Source of the DNA: CAYQJL01 sp964612295
GTDB taxonomy: Bacteria > Eisenbacteria > RBG-16-71-46 > CAIMUX01 > WJJG01
Length of the DNA: 64,000 nucleotides
Assembly (NCBI GenBank): GCA_964612295.1
Contig: CAZTDY010000007.1
Location: 1 to 64,000, forward strand
Direction of reading: 5' to 3'
Positions within the stretch are counted from its first letter, which is position 1, and the number at the start of each line of letters is the position of its first letter. The notes beneath the pieces were generated by a model. That model saw nothing but the letters and a program-made list of their open reading frames with translations. It did not search any database and had not been told where the DNA came from. The translations under genes and the position numbers were made by a program. Below, piece by piece: positions 11,436 through 19,694 of the stretch.

Positions 11436-11468
11436 AAGGCCCCCGGCGGATCGCTCCGCCGGGGGCAT
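11436..11468 (-). terminator. Intrinsic terminator of the polysaccharide genes
   Basis: A 12-bp perfect stem, GCCCCCGGCGGA/TCCGCCGGGGGC with a four-base loop (11439-11466), is followed on the minus strand by CTTTTC. It lies about 30 bases past the stop of the oxidoreductase gene at 11494, exactly where transcription of that group should end before valS. Confidence 0.88.
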
Positions 11469-11493
11469 ATCGGTCGCCGGAGAGATGCGTGAT

Positions 11494-12519
11494 CTACACC
11501 AGCTGTTTCTTTTTCGTCAGATACTCGACATGGCCGCTGTTGCTCAAGGAACGCTCGACGGCTTCGAGCGTCTGCACGACCCGCAGACCGCCATGGCCGT
11601 CCACCGCCGGAGCCCGCCCCTCAACGATCGATGACAGGAAGTCGGTCACCTCGGCCTGGAGCGGCTCGAAGGTCTCCATCTTCGGAGAGACGATGTCACC
11701 GGCCCGATAGCTGAGATGGTATTCGCCGAACGTATCCGGGTCACGGTAGTCGACACCCTTGTCGTAGATCTTGACCGCCTCTAAATGCTGCGTGTCGTCG
11801 TAGACGAGCATCTTCTTCCGGCCGACGACCGTGGTGCGCCGCAACTTCGAGGGCGCCAGCCAACTCACCTGAACATGGGCGATCGCGCCACTGGCGAAGC
11901 GCATGAAGATGAACGCCACATCGGGAATTCCCGGTTGCACGAAGTCCTTGCCCGTGGCCATGACCTCGGTCGGCGATTCGCCCAACCAGTAGAAGAGCAT
12001 CGAGAGATCGTGCGGCGCCAGGTCCCAGATCACGCTCGAGTCTTTCTGGTGCAGCCCCAGGTTGACCCGGGTCGAGCTGATGTAGAAGACCTCGCCCAGA
12101 TCCCCGGCGTCGATGATCTCCTTGATCTTGCGCACCGGCGGGCTGTACTCGAAGGTATGCCCGACCATGAGCACCTTGCTGCGCTCATCGGCCATCGAGA
12201 TCAGTTCTTCGGCGTGCGCACTGGACAGCGTGAACGGCTTTTCCACAAAGACGTGCTTACCGTGTTCCAGCGTCTGGCGAGCAAGTTGGTAGTGGGTCTT
12301 CGGCGGGGTGGCGATCATGATCGCGTCCACCGCCGGAGAGGCGAATACGTCCTGGGCATCGGTCGCCACCTGGACACCAGGGTACCGCCGCAGGATTTTC
12401 TCCAGCTGCTCGGGTTCACGGTCACAAACGGTGACACTCGAACACAGCTGATTCTCAACCAAGTTGCGGACCAGATTCGGTCCCCAGTACCCAGCACCCA
12501 ACACGGCCACATTGACCAT
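11494..12519 (-). CDS. Gfo/Idh/MocA family NAD(P)-dependent oxidoreductase
   Basis: A 341-residue sugar dehydrogenase of the Gfo/Idh/MocA superfamily. The Rossmann fingerprint GAGYWGPNLVRN is at residues 8-19. The conserved EKPFTLS lysine motif follows at about 93-99, and MVGHTFEYSPPV begins the substrate domain. The pattern is closest to UDP-N-acetyl-sugar 3-dehydrogenases such as WlbA, which supply diamino or acetamido sugars for surface glycans; this substrate is inferred. It follows the sugar transferase gene by 46 bases and ends at a strong terminator. A good ribosome site (AGGAGAG) fixes the start. Confidence 0.88.
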   Translation of the reverse strand: MVNVAVLGAGYWGPNLVRNLVENQLCSSVTVCDREPEQLEKILRRYPGVQVATDAQDVFASPAVDAIMIATPPKTHYQLARQTLEHGKHVFVEKPFTLSSAHAEELISMADERSKVLMVGHTFEYSPPVRKIKEIIDAGDLGEVFYISSTRVNLGLHQKDSSVIWDLAPHDLSMLFYWLGESPTEVMATGKDFVQPGIPDVAFIFMRFASGAIAHVQVSWLAPSKLRRTTVVGRKKMLVYDDTQHLEAVKIYDKGVDYRDPDTFGEYHLSYRAGDIVSPKMETFEPLQAEVTDFLSSIVEGRAPAVDGHGGLRVVQTLEAVERSLSNSGHVEYLTKKKQLV

Positions 12520-12565
12520 AAGTCTCTCCTGACTCGCAGCGCACCAACATCCTGCCGGCGCTTAC

Positions 12566-14128
12566 CTAACGCGCCCCCCGAGCGTATATGACTTCCGGTA
12601 TGGTACGCCATAACAGTCTTAAGTCCAGCCCAAAGCTCCAATTGGCCCCGTAGTAGAGGTCTAAGAGGACCATCTCCTCGAAGCTGAGCAGGCTGCGTCC
12701 CGAGACTTGCCATAGCCCCGTCATGCCGGGCGTCACGTCCAGCCGTTTCTTGTGCCAGTCCTCGTAGAGCTCGTACTCGAACGGCAGGCAGGGCCGTGGG
12801 CCGATCAAGCTCATCTCCCCCCGCAGCACGTTGATGAGCTGAGGGAGTTCGTCGAGACTGGTTCGCCGCAAGAAACGTCCGACGAACGTGATCCGGGGAT
12901 CATCCATCAGTTTGTAGACCGGGCGGCCCGAGGGATCGACCCCCGCCGCATCGCCTCCGCGAAGCAGGCTGGCGACATAACGCCGATGCCCGCTGTCGTC
13001 ATTCGAGGCGACCATGCTCCGGAATTTGTACATGCGGAAAACTTCTCCGCCCCGCCCCACACGCTCCTGGCCGTAGAGAATCGGCCCGGATGAGCTGAGT
13101 TTGACCAGCAGGGCGATGATCAGCATCAGGGGCATCAGAACCAGCCCCATGGCGATCGTCACCGTCAAATCGAAGGCCCGCTTCACGATGAGGCCCAGGC
13201 TCGCCTGAGCCGGCGCACTCAGTCTCAGAAGCGGCACACCGGCCTCTCGCTGGATGGGCGCGGCATCCACGTACATGCGCGTGAGATGGGGAATGACGTG
13301 GGTCTCGATTCCCTGGCGGGCCATGGCGGCGCTCTGCCGGACGGCCGACCCCCGATCGAGCGAATCGGCCGCGATCAGGACCTCGTCGACCGCCAGCGCG
13401 CTTGCCAGACCGGGAAGATCTTCCCAAGACTCCAGCTGGAAGCGCGGCCATCGTTGACCGGGACCTTTCGGCAGAGGATGCGTGTCGGCGAGCCCCACCA
13501 CCGTGGCCTCCCGCGGCGCCTCGCCCTCGATCACCGCGGCGGCTCGGCGGGCTTCGGGACGCCCTCCCACCAACAGAACGCGGCGGGGCCGGACCGACCC
13601 GACCTCCGCGAATCTAAGGATGAGACGAGACCAGAGGGGCCGCAGGCTCAGCACGCCCCCGGTCAGGATCAAAGCATGGGTCAGAAGCAACCGCCTCAGG
13701 TCGCCGGGAGGATCCAGGGCCAACAGGAAGTCGAAGACCACCGCGATGACCCCGCTCCAGAAAAGGGCACGCGCGGCGGTTGCGAGCGCTCGGCGAGGGC
13801 GGAGCAGCAACCGGCGACTGTAGAGCCCGAACATGCCTCCCAGGAAGAGGAAACTCACCGCGAGAACGACAAAGAGAGCAATCAGCGGAAGGGTCACCTG
13901 GGGGGCCGGGCTCGCCACCGCGGCCCGGGCGCCGGGGGTGAACTGGAGCGCTGCGAAAAAAGCCCCCGCGACCAGCACGGCATCCATCAGCAGAAGGCCG
14001 GGCAGGACCAGCCCGAAGGCCCGAAGCTTCGAAATTCGGGTTCGGCGGCCGAATGCGGCGTCGGTTTGACCGAGGCCACCGGAGAGATCAGGCCGCCATG
14101 GATCGGTCTGAAGGGCATTCGCTCGCAC
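12566..14128 (-). CDS. Polyprenyl-phosphate sugar-1-phosphate transferase (exopolysaccharide initiator)
   Basis: A 520-residue membrane enzyme of the polyisoprenyl-phosphate hexose-1-phosphate transferase family (WbaP/WcaJ type). It starts surface polysaccharide repeat units by moving sugar-1-phosphate to undecaprenyl phosphate. Four N-terminal hydrophobic helices (about 33-150) precede a CoA-binding/Rossmann-like region. The C-terminal catalytic domain (about 315-515) has FRMYKFRSM, TSLDELPQLINVL, MSLIGPRP and PGMTGLWQVSGR. A GTG start at 14128 has GAGGTG five bases upstream. Neighbours (oxidoreductase, Wzi-like porin) fit a capsule or EPS function. Confidence 0.93.
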   Translation of the reverse strand: MRANALQTDPWRPDLSGGLGQTDAAFGRRTRISKLRAFGLVLPGLLLMDAVLVAGAFFAALQFTPGARAAVASPAPQVTLPLIALFVVLAVSFLFLGGMFGLYSRRLLLRPRRALATAARALFWSGVIAVVFDFLLALDPPGDLRRLLLTHALILTGGVLSLRPLWSRLILRFAEVGSVRPRRVLLVGGRPEARRAAAVIEGEAPREATVVGLADTHPLPKGPGQRWPRFQLESWEDLPGLASALAVDEVLIAADSLDRGSAVRQSAAMARQGIETHVIPHLTRMYVDAAPIQREAGVPLLRLSAPAQASLGLIVKRAFDLTVTIAMGLVLMPLMLIIALLVKLSSSGPILYGQERVGRGGEVFRMYKFRSMVASNDDSGHRRYVASLLRGGDAAGVDPSGRPVYKLMDDPRITFVGRFLRRTSLDELPQLINVLRGEMSLIGPRPCLPFEYELYEDWHKKRLDVTPGMTGLWQVSGRSLLSFEEMVLLDLYYGANWSFGLDLRLLWRTIPEVIYARGAR

Positions 14129-14294
14129 TATACACCTCTGAAAGCACTTAGGGGACTCAGCCTCCAGCGCGCCTTCACTCCCTTTTCATCGCAGGATGGG
14201 GATCGCCTATCGGGCTTATCTCCCGTTCCGGCCAGGCACTCTAGGCAATTGCGCGGCAAGGCGCAAGGAAATTTACCCCCCCCTGCGGCCGCGC

Positions 14295-15632
14295 TCAACC
14301 TTGATCGGACCCGGCGAGTCCGGTTTTGAGAATCTCCGCTTCGATCCGGACGTAGCCTCGCATTTGATGCTCCGCGGATCGATCTCCCCCCCAGGTGGTT
14401 TGCGCCCCTACGGTCACCTCTAGTTCTCTACCCCGGATCACCATCCCGATTCCGCTCTCAAAGCGCCAGAATCCGCCGGCGGGCACGGGCAACCAGGAGG
14501 CCTCGTCCCTGTGGATCCCACGCTGCTCCCTGATACCTTGGGCCCAGAACGACCGATCCCGTTCGGGCAGGAGCGTGATCCTTCCCCGCCACCGGCGGGC
14601 GTCGGGGCCGAGTGGATGGCCTAAGATAAACCCTTCGTAGGTGTAACCGCTGCGGTAGATCTTGTGCCAGTACCAGATGTTCTGGTCATCGCTGGTCGTG
14701 GTGTACTCCACCTCAAAGAAAACGGGCCTCGCAGGCGCCAGACGGAGGCCGTAGGTCCGCCCGGGGGCCATCGGCGCGAGATGCGCGAAACGATCCTCCC
14801 CCCCATAGAACCAGTAGGCCGAGAGATCGTGGAGCCCCAGATGCTCTCGGACCCAGGCGCGGGGGGAGACCTCAATTAGATAGGCGAACTTCTGATCGGT
14901 GTCGGACGGCTCGTAGTCCGGACCCTCGGCACCCTCCCCCCGGCCGAGGAAGATGTCCACCAGGTCACCGGCGGTCAGCTGCTCGGTCCGACCGCCTCCT
15001 CCCATCATGATCGTTCGCTGAACCTCGAGATGGAACCATCCGGCCGGTTCCCAGTAGAGGCGCATTCCCCACAGGAGCGGATAGGGTACGGCCCGGTCCC
15101 CTTCATCGAGATACGCGACAAAACTCTCGGCCTGTCCCCCGCCCCCGATCAGGGGAAGCCGGGCCCCCTCCGCCGCGATCAACGCATGGTCCAGCCCGGG
15201 AGCGTGGCGGGAGATCAGCACTCCGGCCCCGGGAGCCCGGGCCCAGGAGATACTCCGGCGGCCGACCCCCAAGGTTGCCGGTCCCAGATGCAGCCCGGCC
15301 CACGCGCCCAGGATGTCTCCTTTGAACGCGATGTGCTCGCCCCCGCGCCCGCGCCAGGAGAAAAGAAGCTCGCCCCACCGGCCCCTCGCCGAGACCCCGC
15401 CGACCAGACCCGCGGCGAGTCCGTCCGACCAGCGGCCGCCCTGATCGAAGTCGGCCTCCCACACCCGCCCTCCGGAGGCGGTGGATTGCTGCAGCTCGAG
15501 ACGCAGCCAGGGGGTGAGAGGGCCAAGCGGCCCCCCGTCCCCCGCGCCGGCGGGCCCGGCGAGGCCCATCCAGAGCAGCACGAGACCCAGGAGCCCGAAC
15601 CTGCGGGCAGCAAAAGGGGGTATGGCTTGCAT
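14295..15632 (-). CDS. Capsule assembly Wzi family outer-membrane protein
   Basis: About 445 residues with a signal peptide (MQAIPPFAARRFGLLGLVLL onwards, to about residue 31) and then alternating beta-strand patterns consistent with an outer-membrane barrel. Family-specific segments are LGVGRRSISWARAP, the R-x-W-x-P strand near LYWEPAGWFHLEV, and WYWHKIYRSGYTYEGFILGH followed by PLGPDARRW. Wzi anchors or helps assemble group 1 capsule. The ATG at 15632 is chosen because it gives a clean signal peptide; GGGAGG is only one base upstream, so an alternative start upstream, overlapping the diguanylate cyclase, cannot be excluded. Confidence 0.8.
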   Translation of the reverse strand: MQAIPPFAARRFGLLGLVLLWMGLAGPAGAGDGGPLGPLTPWLRLELQQSTASGGRVWEADFDQGGRWSDGLAAGLVGGVSARGRWGELLFSWRGRGGEHIAFKGDILGAWAGLHLGPATLGVGRRSISWARAPGAGVLISRHAPGLDHALIAAEGARLPLIGGGGQAESFVAYLDEGDRAVPYPLLWGMRLYWEPAGWFHLEVQRTIMMGGGGRTEQLTAGDLVDIFLGRGEGAEGPDYEPSDTDQKFAYLIEVSPRAWVREHLGLHDLSAYWFYGGEDRFAHLAPMAPGRTYGLRLAPARPVFFEVEYTTTSDDQNIWYWHKIYRSGYTYEGFILGHPLGPDARRWRGRITLLPERDRSFWAQGIREQRGIHRDEASWLPVPAGGFWRFESGIGMVIRGRELEVTVGAQTTWGGDRSAEHQMRGYVRIEAEILKTGLAGSDQG

Positions 15633-15676
15633 ACCTCCCAAGCTAGACGATGTGATGAGCGACCTCAAGCGAGTGG

Positions 15677-16933
15677 CTACGAAGCGGCCTCCACCGTGGT
15701 CAGCGCGTCGCCGAAGGCGCACGCCCGATTCCGCCCGGTCTTCTTGGCCATGTAGAGCGCCTCATCGACCCGGCCCAACAGCTGATCGGCCGTGTCGCCG
15801 TCGCCCGGGAAGGAGGCAACGCCCACGCTCACGGTCAGCTTCTTGCGCCGGTAGAAGGTGTGACGCTGCACCCGCGTGCGCAGACGCTCAGCGGCGGTCA
15901 CGGACCGCGGCTTGTCCGTCATCGGGAGCAACACCACGAACTCCTCCCCACCGTAGCGGGCGACGATATCGGAGCTGCGGGCCCAGTGTTTCAGGATCGT
16001 GGCCAGCTCCGCGAGAATCTTGTCGCCGACCTGGTGGCCATAGCTGTCGTTGAGATCCTTGAAGTTGTCGATGTCGATGAACATCACGCTGAAGGGCGTC
16101 CCGTAGCGGCGCGCGCGATCGATCTCGCTCTGCATCCTCTCCAGGAAGTGACGCCGGTTGTAGATATTCGTCAGGTCGTCGGTGATCGCCAGGCGACGCA
16201 TGTCGGAATAGAGCAAGAGCCTCTGGATCGTCGCCGCCGCCTGTCCGGCAATCAAGGTGAGCAGGCGAAGCTGATCTTCGTTGAAGGCCTTCGGGCGTCC
16301 ATGACTCAGATTGAGGACCCCGATCAGTTCTCCCTGAACCACCAGCGGCACGGACATGAAGCTGCCGACCAACGTGTCGTCGGGTCGCCGGCCGCGATGC
16401 AGCTCGCTCAAGAGGACCGGGCGCTTCTGCTTCGCGACCCAGCCGCTGAAGCCGACCCCGTGCTCGAAATGCACGCCACCGATCAGATCGACGAACTTGC
16501 CGTGCTGGGCGGCCGGCACCAGATTGCCGTTCTGTTTGTCCCAGAGAAAGAGGGTGGCGTTGTCGAAGGGGATCGCCTGCCCGATCAACTCGAGCAAGCG
16601 GCGGTAGACGTCATCTTTGTCGAGGGTCGTCTGGATCATGCGACTGACCTCGAAGAGGATTTCGAGCTCAGAGTCCTGACGCGTCACGTCCGTGAAGTTC
16701 TCCTGGCGCAGTATGCGGATCACCTTGCGGTTGAGCGTCAGCGCGGCCGAGAGCACATCCGAAGAACGTTTCTGCGCGGCGGCCCGTTCCACCTGATTCG
16801 TCAGCGTGGAGGCCTCCTTCGAGGTGATCAGCTTCTCGTCCCCCATGATGCCGATGAGCTGAAGCTGAGCCTTCCGAAACTTCTCGGTTGCGTCTACGAG
16901 CTGGCGCGATCCTGCACCGTTCCTGCGTCTCAT
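15677..16933 (-). CDS. GAF-GGDEF diguanylate cyclase
   Basis: A 418-residue c-di-GMP synthase. A short N-terminal coiled region (about 1-80) leads into a GAF domain (about 90-240). The GGDEF domain (about 250-410) carries the active site GGEEF. It also has a product-inhibition I-site, RSSD, exactly five residues upstream, so it should be catalytically competent and feedback-inhibited. AGGAGGAG precedes the ATG. The gene is last in the flagellar direction, 57 bases after the HDOD gene, and its product can feed the PilZ protein at 56010-56726. What the GAF domain senses is unknown. Confidence 0.94.
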   Translation of the reverse strand: MRRRNGAGSRQLVDATEKFRKAQLQLIGIMGDEKLITSKEASTLTNQVERAAAQKRSSDVLSAALTLNRKVIRILRQENFTDVTRQDSELEILFEVSRMIQTTLDKDDVYRRLLELIGQAIPFDNATLFLWDKQNGNLVPAAQHGKFVDLIGGVHFEHGVGFSGWVAKQKRPVLLSELHRGRRPDDTLVGSFMSVPLVVQGELIGVLNLSHGRPKAFNEDQLRLLTLIAGQAAATIQRLLLYSDMRRLAITDDLTNIYNRRHFLERMQSEIDRARRYGTPFSVMFIDIDNFKDLNDSYGHQVGDKILAELATILKHWARSSDIVARYGGEEFVVLLPMTDKPRSVTAAERLRTRVQRHTFYRRKKLTVSVGVASFPGDGDTADQLLGRVDEALYMAKKTGRNRACAFGDALTTVEAAS

Positions 16934-16990
16934 GCGGTTCTCCTCCTTGTAGCGAGTCGCATCCCTGCTAGTCGTCTATCGATAGCTGGA

Positions 16991-17842
16991 TCAGGACAGT
17001 TTGAAGATGTCCTGGCCCTGCTCGAGTGCCGTTTCGATCCGTTCTTCAAGGCCGGGCAGATCGGCCAGCGCATACCCCAGTGCAGCCAGGCCGGCCGGGG
17101 TCTCCATGGGCGGCTTATCCGGCTTGCGCGCGCCGTAGCCCATCAGGTGAGCCATCTCATCGGCCCCGCGCGTCACCAACACCTGGGGGGGAAGCTGATC
17201 GGGCGGCTTGTGATGATCACGGGCCATCGCAACCAGCTCGTCGGGGAAGTTCCATTTCTCGAGCACGATCTGGCCGGCGACGGTGTGGTCGGCCCCAAAC
17301 TTCTCCTGCTCGATCTCGAGTCCCGGTCCTCCCTGATTGTAGATCTCCCGAATGACCAGTTCGTACTCCTCGGGCATCATGAGGTTCATCGCCAGGCGGC
17401 CGGCGTCGTGCATGAGCCCGCCGAGAAGACCTTCCTCCGGATCGACCTCGCCCAGTTCGCTCGCGATCAACCGTCCCGCGATCGCGCAGGCGGCCGAGTG
17501 CGTCCAGATGGTCTGCTCCGCGAAGGTCGGGGTGCCGCTTCGTTTCCAGGGCAGCGAATGCACCAGCACGAGATTGCGCACGGCCCTGAACCCGAGGAGC
17601 GCAACCGCGCGGCTCAGGGTTTTGACCTGGTGCGGCAATCCGTAGTAGGCCGAGTTGCAGGTGCTGAGCACCTTCGAGGCCAAACCCGGATCCACCCCGA
17701 TCAACCGGGTGACCTCGGCCACCTGAGCGAATTCGGAGCTGGCCACGCGTAGGATCTTGGTCGCGACCGAAGGCATGGGCGGGATGTCGCCCAGCACCTC
17801 GATCATCTTTTCCAGCCGCTGCCTCGAGGCATCCGCTGACAT
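16991..17842 (-). CDS. HDOD domain protein
   Basis: A 283-residue HDOD protein (non-catalytic relative of HD phosphohydrolases). The N-terminal LGDIPPMPSVATKILRVA and CNSAYYGLP motifs are typical, and the catalytic HD metal ligands of true phosphodiesterases are not conserved. Such proteins act as scaffolds in signalling and motility control. The ATG at 17842 has AGGAGGAGG upstream; the preceding in-frame codons would overlap the upstream gene at 17856. Position between flagellar genes and the diguanylate cyclase suggests a link to motility or c-di-GMP signalling, by inference. Confidence 0.9.
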   Translation of the reverse strand: MSADASRQRLEKMIEVLGDIPPMPSVATKILRVASSEFAQVAEVTRLIGVDPGLASKVLSTCNSAYYGLPHQVKTLSRAVALLGFRAVRNLVLVHSLPWKRSGTPTFAEQTIWTHSAACAIAGRLIASELGEVDPEEGLLGGLMHDAGRLAMNLMMPEEYELVIREIYNQGGPGLEIEQEKFGADHTVAGQIVLEKWNFPDELVAMARDHHKPPDQLPPQVLVTRGADEMAHLMGYGARKPDKPPMETPAGLAALGYALADLPGLEERIETALEQGQDIFKLS

Positions 17843-17855
17843 GTGCTTCCTCCTC

Positions 17856-18167
17856 CTAAACCTGCCGATCCACCCGGGCCCCGCGCACGCGGCAGGCCTT
17901 CTCATGGGAGGCATCGACCACAAAACTCATCTCACGGGACCCGTCGTCGCCCTTGAGTTTCAGAACCGGGCGTTCCCCGGGGCTCACGATCTCTATCCGG
18001 TGCCAGCCGATCTGCGGACACCCTCCACGGGCCCGGGCCCAGAAGCTCCCGGGACCGAGGACCACGTGCACATCCTCGCCCTTGACCTGGACGATGCGCG
18101 CCCGCATGACCTGGCCGCGATCCAGTCCGTTCAAGTACGCGCGCATCTGTTCGGTCGGCCTACTCAC
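17856..18167 (-). CDS. Conserved-position small protein of unknown function
   Basis: A 103-residue soluble protein starting at a GTG (18167) with a GAAGGACGGGAG leader. The centre is beta-rich (RGQVMRARIVQVKGEDVHVV, then PVLKLKGDD) with conserved-looking Gly and Trp. There is no signal peptide, membrane segment or recognisable motif. The chain RARIVQVKGEDVHVVLG recalls small beta-barrel or OB-like folds, but this is only a visual impression. It sits in the flagellar superoperon, 13 bases from its upstream neighbour and directly before the HDOD gene. I do not recognise the family. Confidence 0.75.
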   Translation of the reverse strand: MSRPTEQMRAYLNGLDRGQVMRARIVQVKGEDVHVVLGPGSFWARARGGCPQIGWHRIEIVSPGERPVLKLKGDDGSREMSFVVDASHEKACRVRGARVDRQV

Positions 18168-18180
18168 GCTCCCGTCCTTC

Positions 18181-19260
18181 CTAGCTGGCCTTCGGTTCGG
18201 CCCACGACCGTCCGCGGGTGCCCTGACGGGACCGCAGCTGAAGAACCAGTCCGACCTCCTCCAGTGAGACGCCCAACCGGCGGGCGATCTCGGTCTGGGG
18301 GCATCCTTCGGCCGCTAGATACTCGATCTGCTCGCGCACGCCGGGGCGGGCCGGGCCTGCCGGCATCTGGGCCGGGGCGGACCGGGGTGCGCTCTCGCGG
18401 GGCGCCGGTTCCTGCCAGGGTCCTTCCGGTTCAACAAGCGTGTCCTCGGCGTCGGACTCCAAGAACCGCCGGGCCCAGGTCGAATCCTGCGGGGGCGGTT
18501 CGGGCGACCAGGCCCCCTCTGGCTGGGCGACCGGCTCCGGAGCGCCTTCCACGCGGCGCTCACGCAGTTCCTCGAGGAGCGAGGCCCGCGCCGCTTGCCA
18601 AACGCGGTCTTCGGATGCGGTCTGCTCCTCGTTGGGGTCGAAGAAAGACCGCCGCGGCTCCTCCAAGATGGGTTCGGGCAGCGGCGGCGCTTCGGCCGTC
18701 GGTGCCGGGGAGACCATGAGGTCCGGCTCCGGTGCCGCCGCCGGTGCAGAGGTCTGCTGCTGAGCCTGGCGGAGGTTGGTTTCGAATTCCTCGAGCCCAC
18801 CGATCACGGCCATCTGCAGACTGCGCAGACGCGCCTCCTCGCTCTGAAGCCCGCCCTGCAGCGCCCGCCGGCCCATCGTCCGCCAGATCGCGCCGAGAAC
18901 GACAGCGAGCGAGAGGCAGATGGTCATGACCGAGACCGCCGCCTGGCGCTTCCAGAACTGACCGAGAAGATCCCGCCTGAGGGCGGCTTCCTGAGCTGAA
19001 ACCTGAGCATGACGGGCGGCGAGATCGTCGCGGACCATGTTCATCTGCTGTGAGCGGCGGGTGATGTCTTCGGGCGTGGCGGCCGCATCGATTGCCCTCC
19101 CCCTGGAGGGGGCGACGGTCAGGCCGGTCGCGGGCTGCGACCCGGCCTGACCGCCGCGGAAGCGCTCGATGACCGAGGGCGCCATCCCGACGATCACGCC
19201 GAGCAGGCATCCTGCGATGACCACGTTGAGGAATCGTCTGTACCGATTTGACTTTGCCAT
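18181..19260 (-). CDS. Two-TM membrane protein with C-terminal HTH-like segment (SwrB/DUF6115-like layout)
   Basis: A 359-residue protein. One hydrophobic helix near the N-terminus (about 11-30, VVIAGCLLGVIVGM) and another at about 108-127 (SVMTICLSLAVVLGAIW) bracket a charged helical stretch. A long Pro/Glu-rich low-complexity region follows (about 165-310). The last ~40 residues read CPQTEIARRLGVSLEEVGLV, a helix-turn-helix-like unit. The same terminal unit occurs in DUF6115/DUF2802 proteins (B. subtilis SwrB) placed next to flagellar sigma factor genes. The location two genes after fliA supports this comparison, but function is inferred. Confidence 0.75.
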   Translation of the reverse strand: MAKSNRYRRFLNVVIAGCLLGVIVGMAPSVIERFRGGQAGSQPATGLTVAPSRGRAIDAAATPEDITRRSQQMNMVRDDLAARHAQVSAQEAALRRDLLGQFWKRQAAVSVMTICLSLAVVLGAIWRTMGRRALQGGLQSEEARLRSLQMAVIGGLEEFETNLRQAQQQTSAPAAAPEPDLMVSPAPTAEAPPLPEPILEEPRRSFFDPNEEQTASEDRVWQAARASLLEELRERRVEGAPEPVAQPEGAWSPEPPPQDSTWARRFLESDAEDTLVEPEGPWQEPAPRESAPRSAPAQMPAGPARPGVREQIEYLAAEGCPQTEIARRLGVSLEEVGLVLQLRSRQGTRGRSWAEPKAS

Positions 19261-19297
19261 GCCATCACCCCTTCCTTGGGAGGATTAGCGTTTCGTC

Positions 19298-19639
19298 TCA
19301 AGCCTTGACGTCGATGACCGATCCTTTGTCGGGCTCATCGTCCGGCGGCTTGTCCGCGCGCGTGGCTTCGGCGTCCTTCTGCGGGGGCGCGTCCTGCTTC
19401 TCCCCACTCTCCGGCTGGGCCTGCGGCTCTTCCTTTTCCCGCTGCGCATCCGGATCCACTTTGGCCTCCGCCGATTCCGGGCTCTCTTCCACGTGACGCC
19501 CCTGAATGTCCACCGTATCTGCCAACTTCTTCGCGATCTGCTGCTGCTGGATCTCGCCCCTGCGCCGCGCGTTTTCCTGGGTGCGTTGGACCGCTTGGGT
19601 CTGCACCAGAACCTGTCTGAGATTGGAGACGTCTTGCAT
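19298..19639 (-). CDS. Small charged protein downstream of fliA
   Basis: A 113-residue protein with a Gln-rich helical N-terminus (residues 1-45, RQVLVQTQAVQRTQENARRR) followed by a disordered Glu/Pro/Lys-rich tail and a short conserved-looking end (GSVIDVKA). GGGAGGGG precedes the ATG. It has no signal peptide or membrane segment. Similar small Gln/Glu-rich proteins lie near fliA in several flagellar operons, though none has a defined role that I can name. The tail resembles a flexible linker and the IDV end resembles a beta-strand peptide, so a partner-binding role is possible. Confidence 0.7.
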   Translation of the reverse strand: MQDVSNLRQVLVQTQAVQRTQENARRRGEIQQQQIAKKLADTVDIQGRHVEESPESAEAKVDPDAQREKEEPQAQPESGEKQDAPPQKDAEATRADKPPDDEPDKGSVIDVKA

Positions 19640-19694
19640 CGTCCCCTCCCCGTGTGCAGATCACACCCGGGCGGTCAGACCACCCGCGGCTCTC

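Noticed and set aside
14129..14294. Possible c-di-GMP riboswitch ahead of the sugar transferase
   Set aside because: Conserved GEMM motif elements could not be recognised on the minus strand; only scattered GATA-like words are present.
16976..16985. CTATCGATAG palindrome between HDOD and GGDEF genes
   Set aside because: A single 10-bp palindrome in a 57-base gap is not enough to call a binding site.
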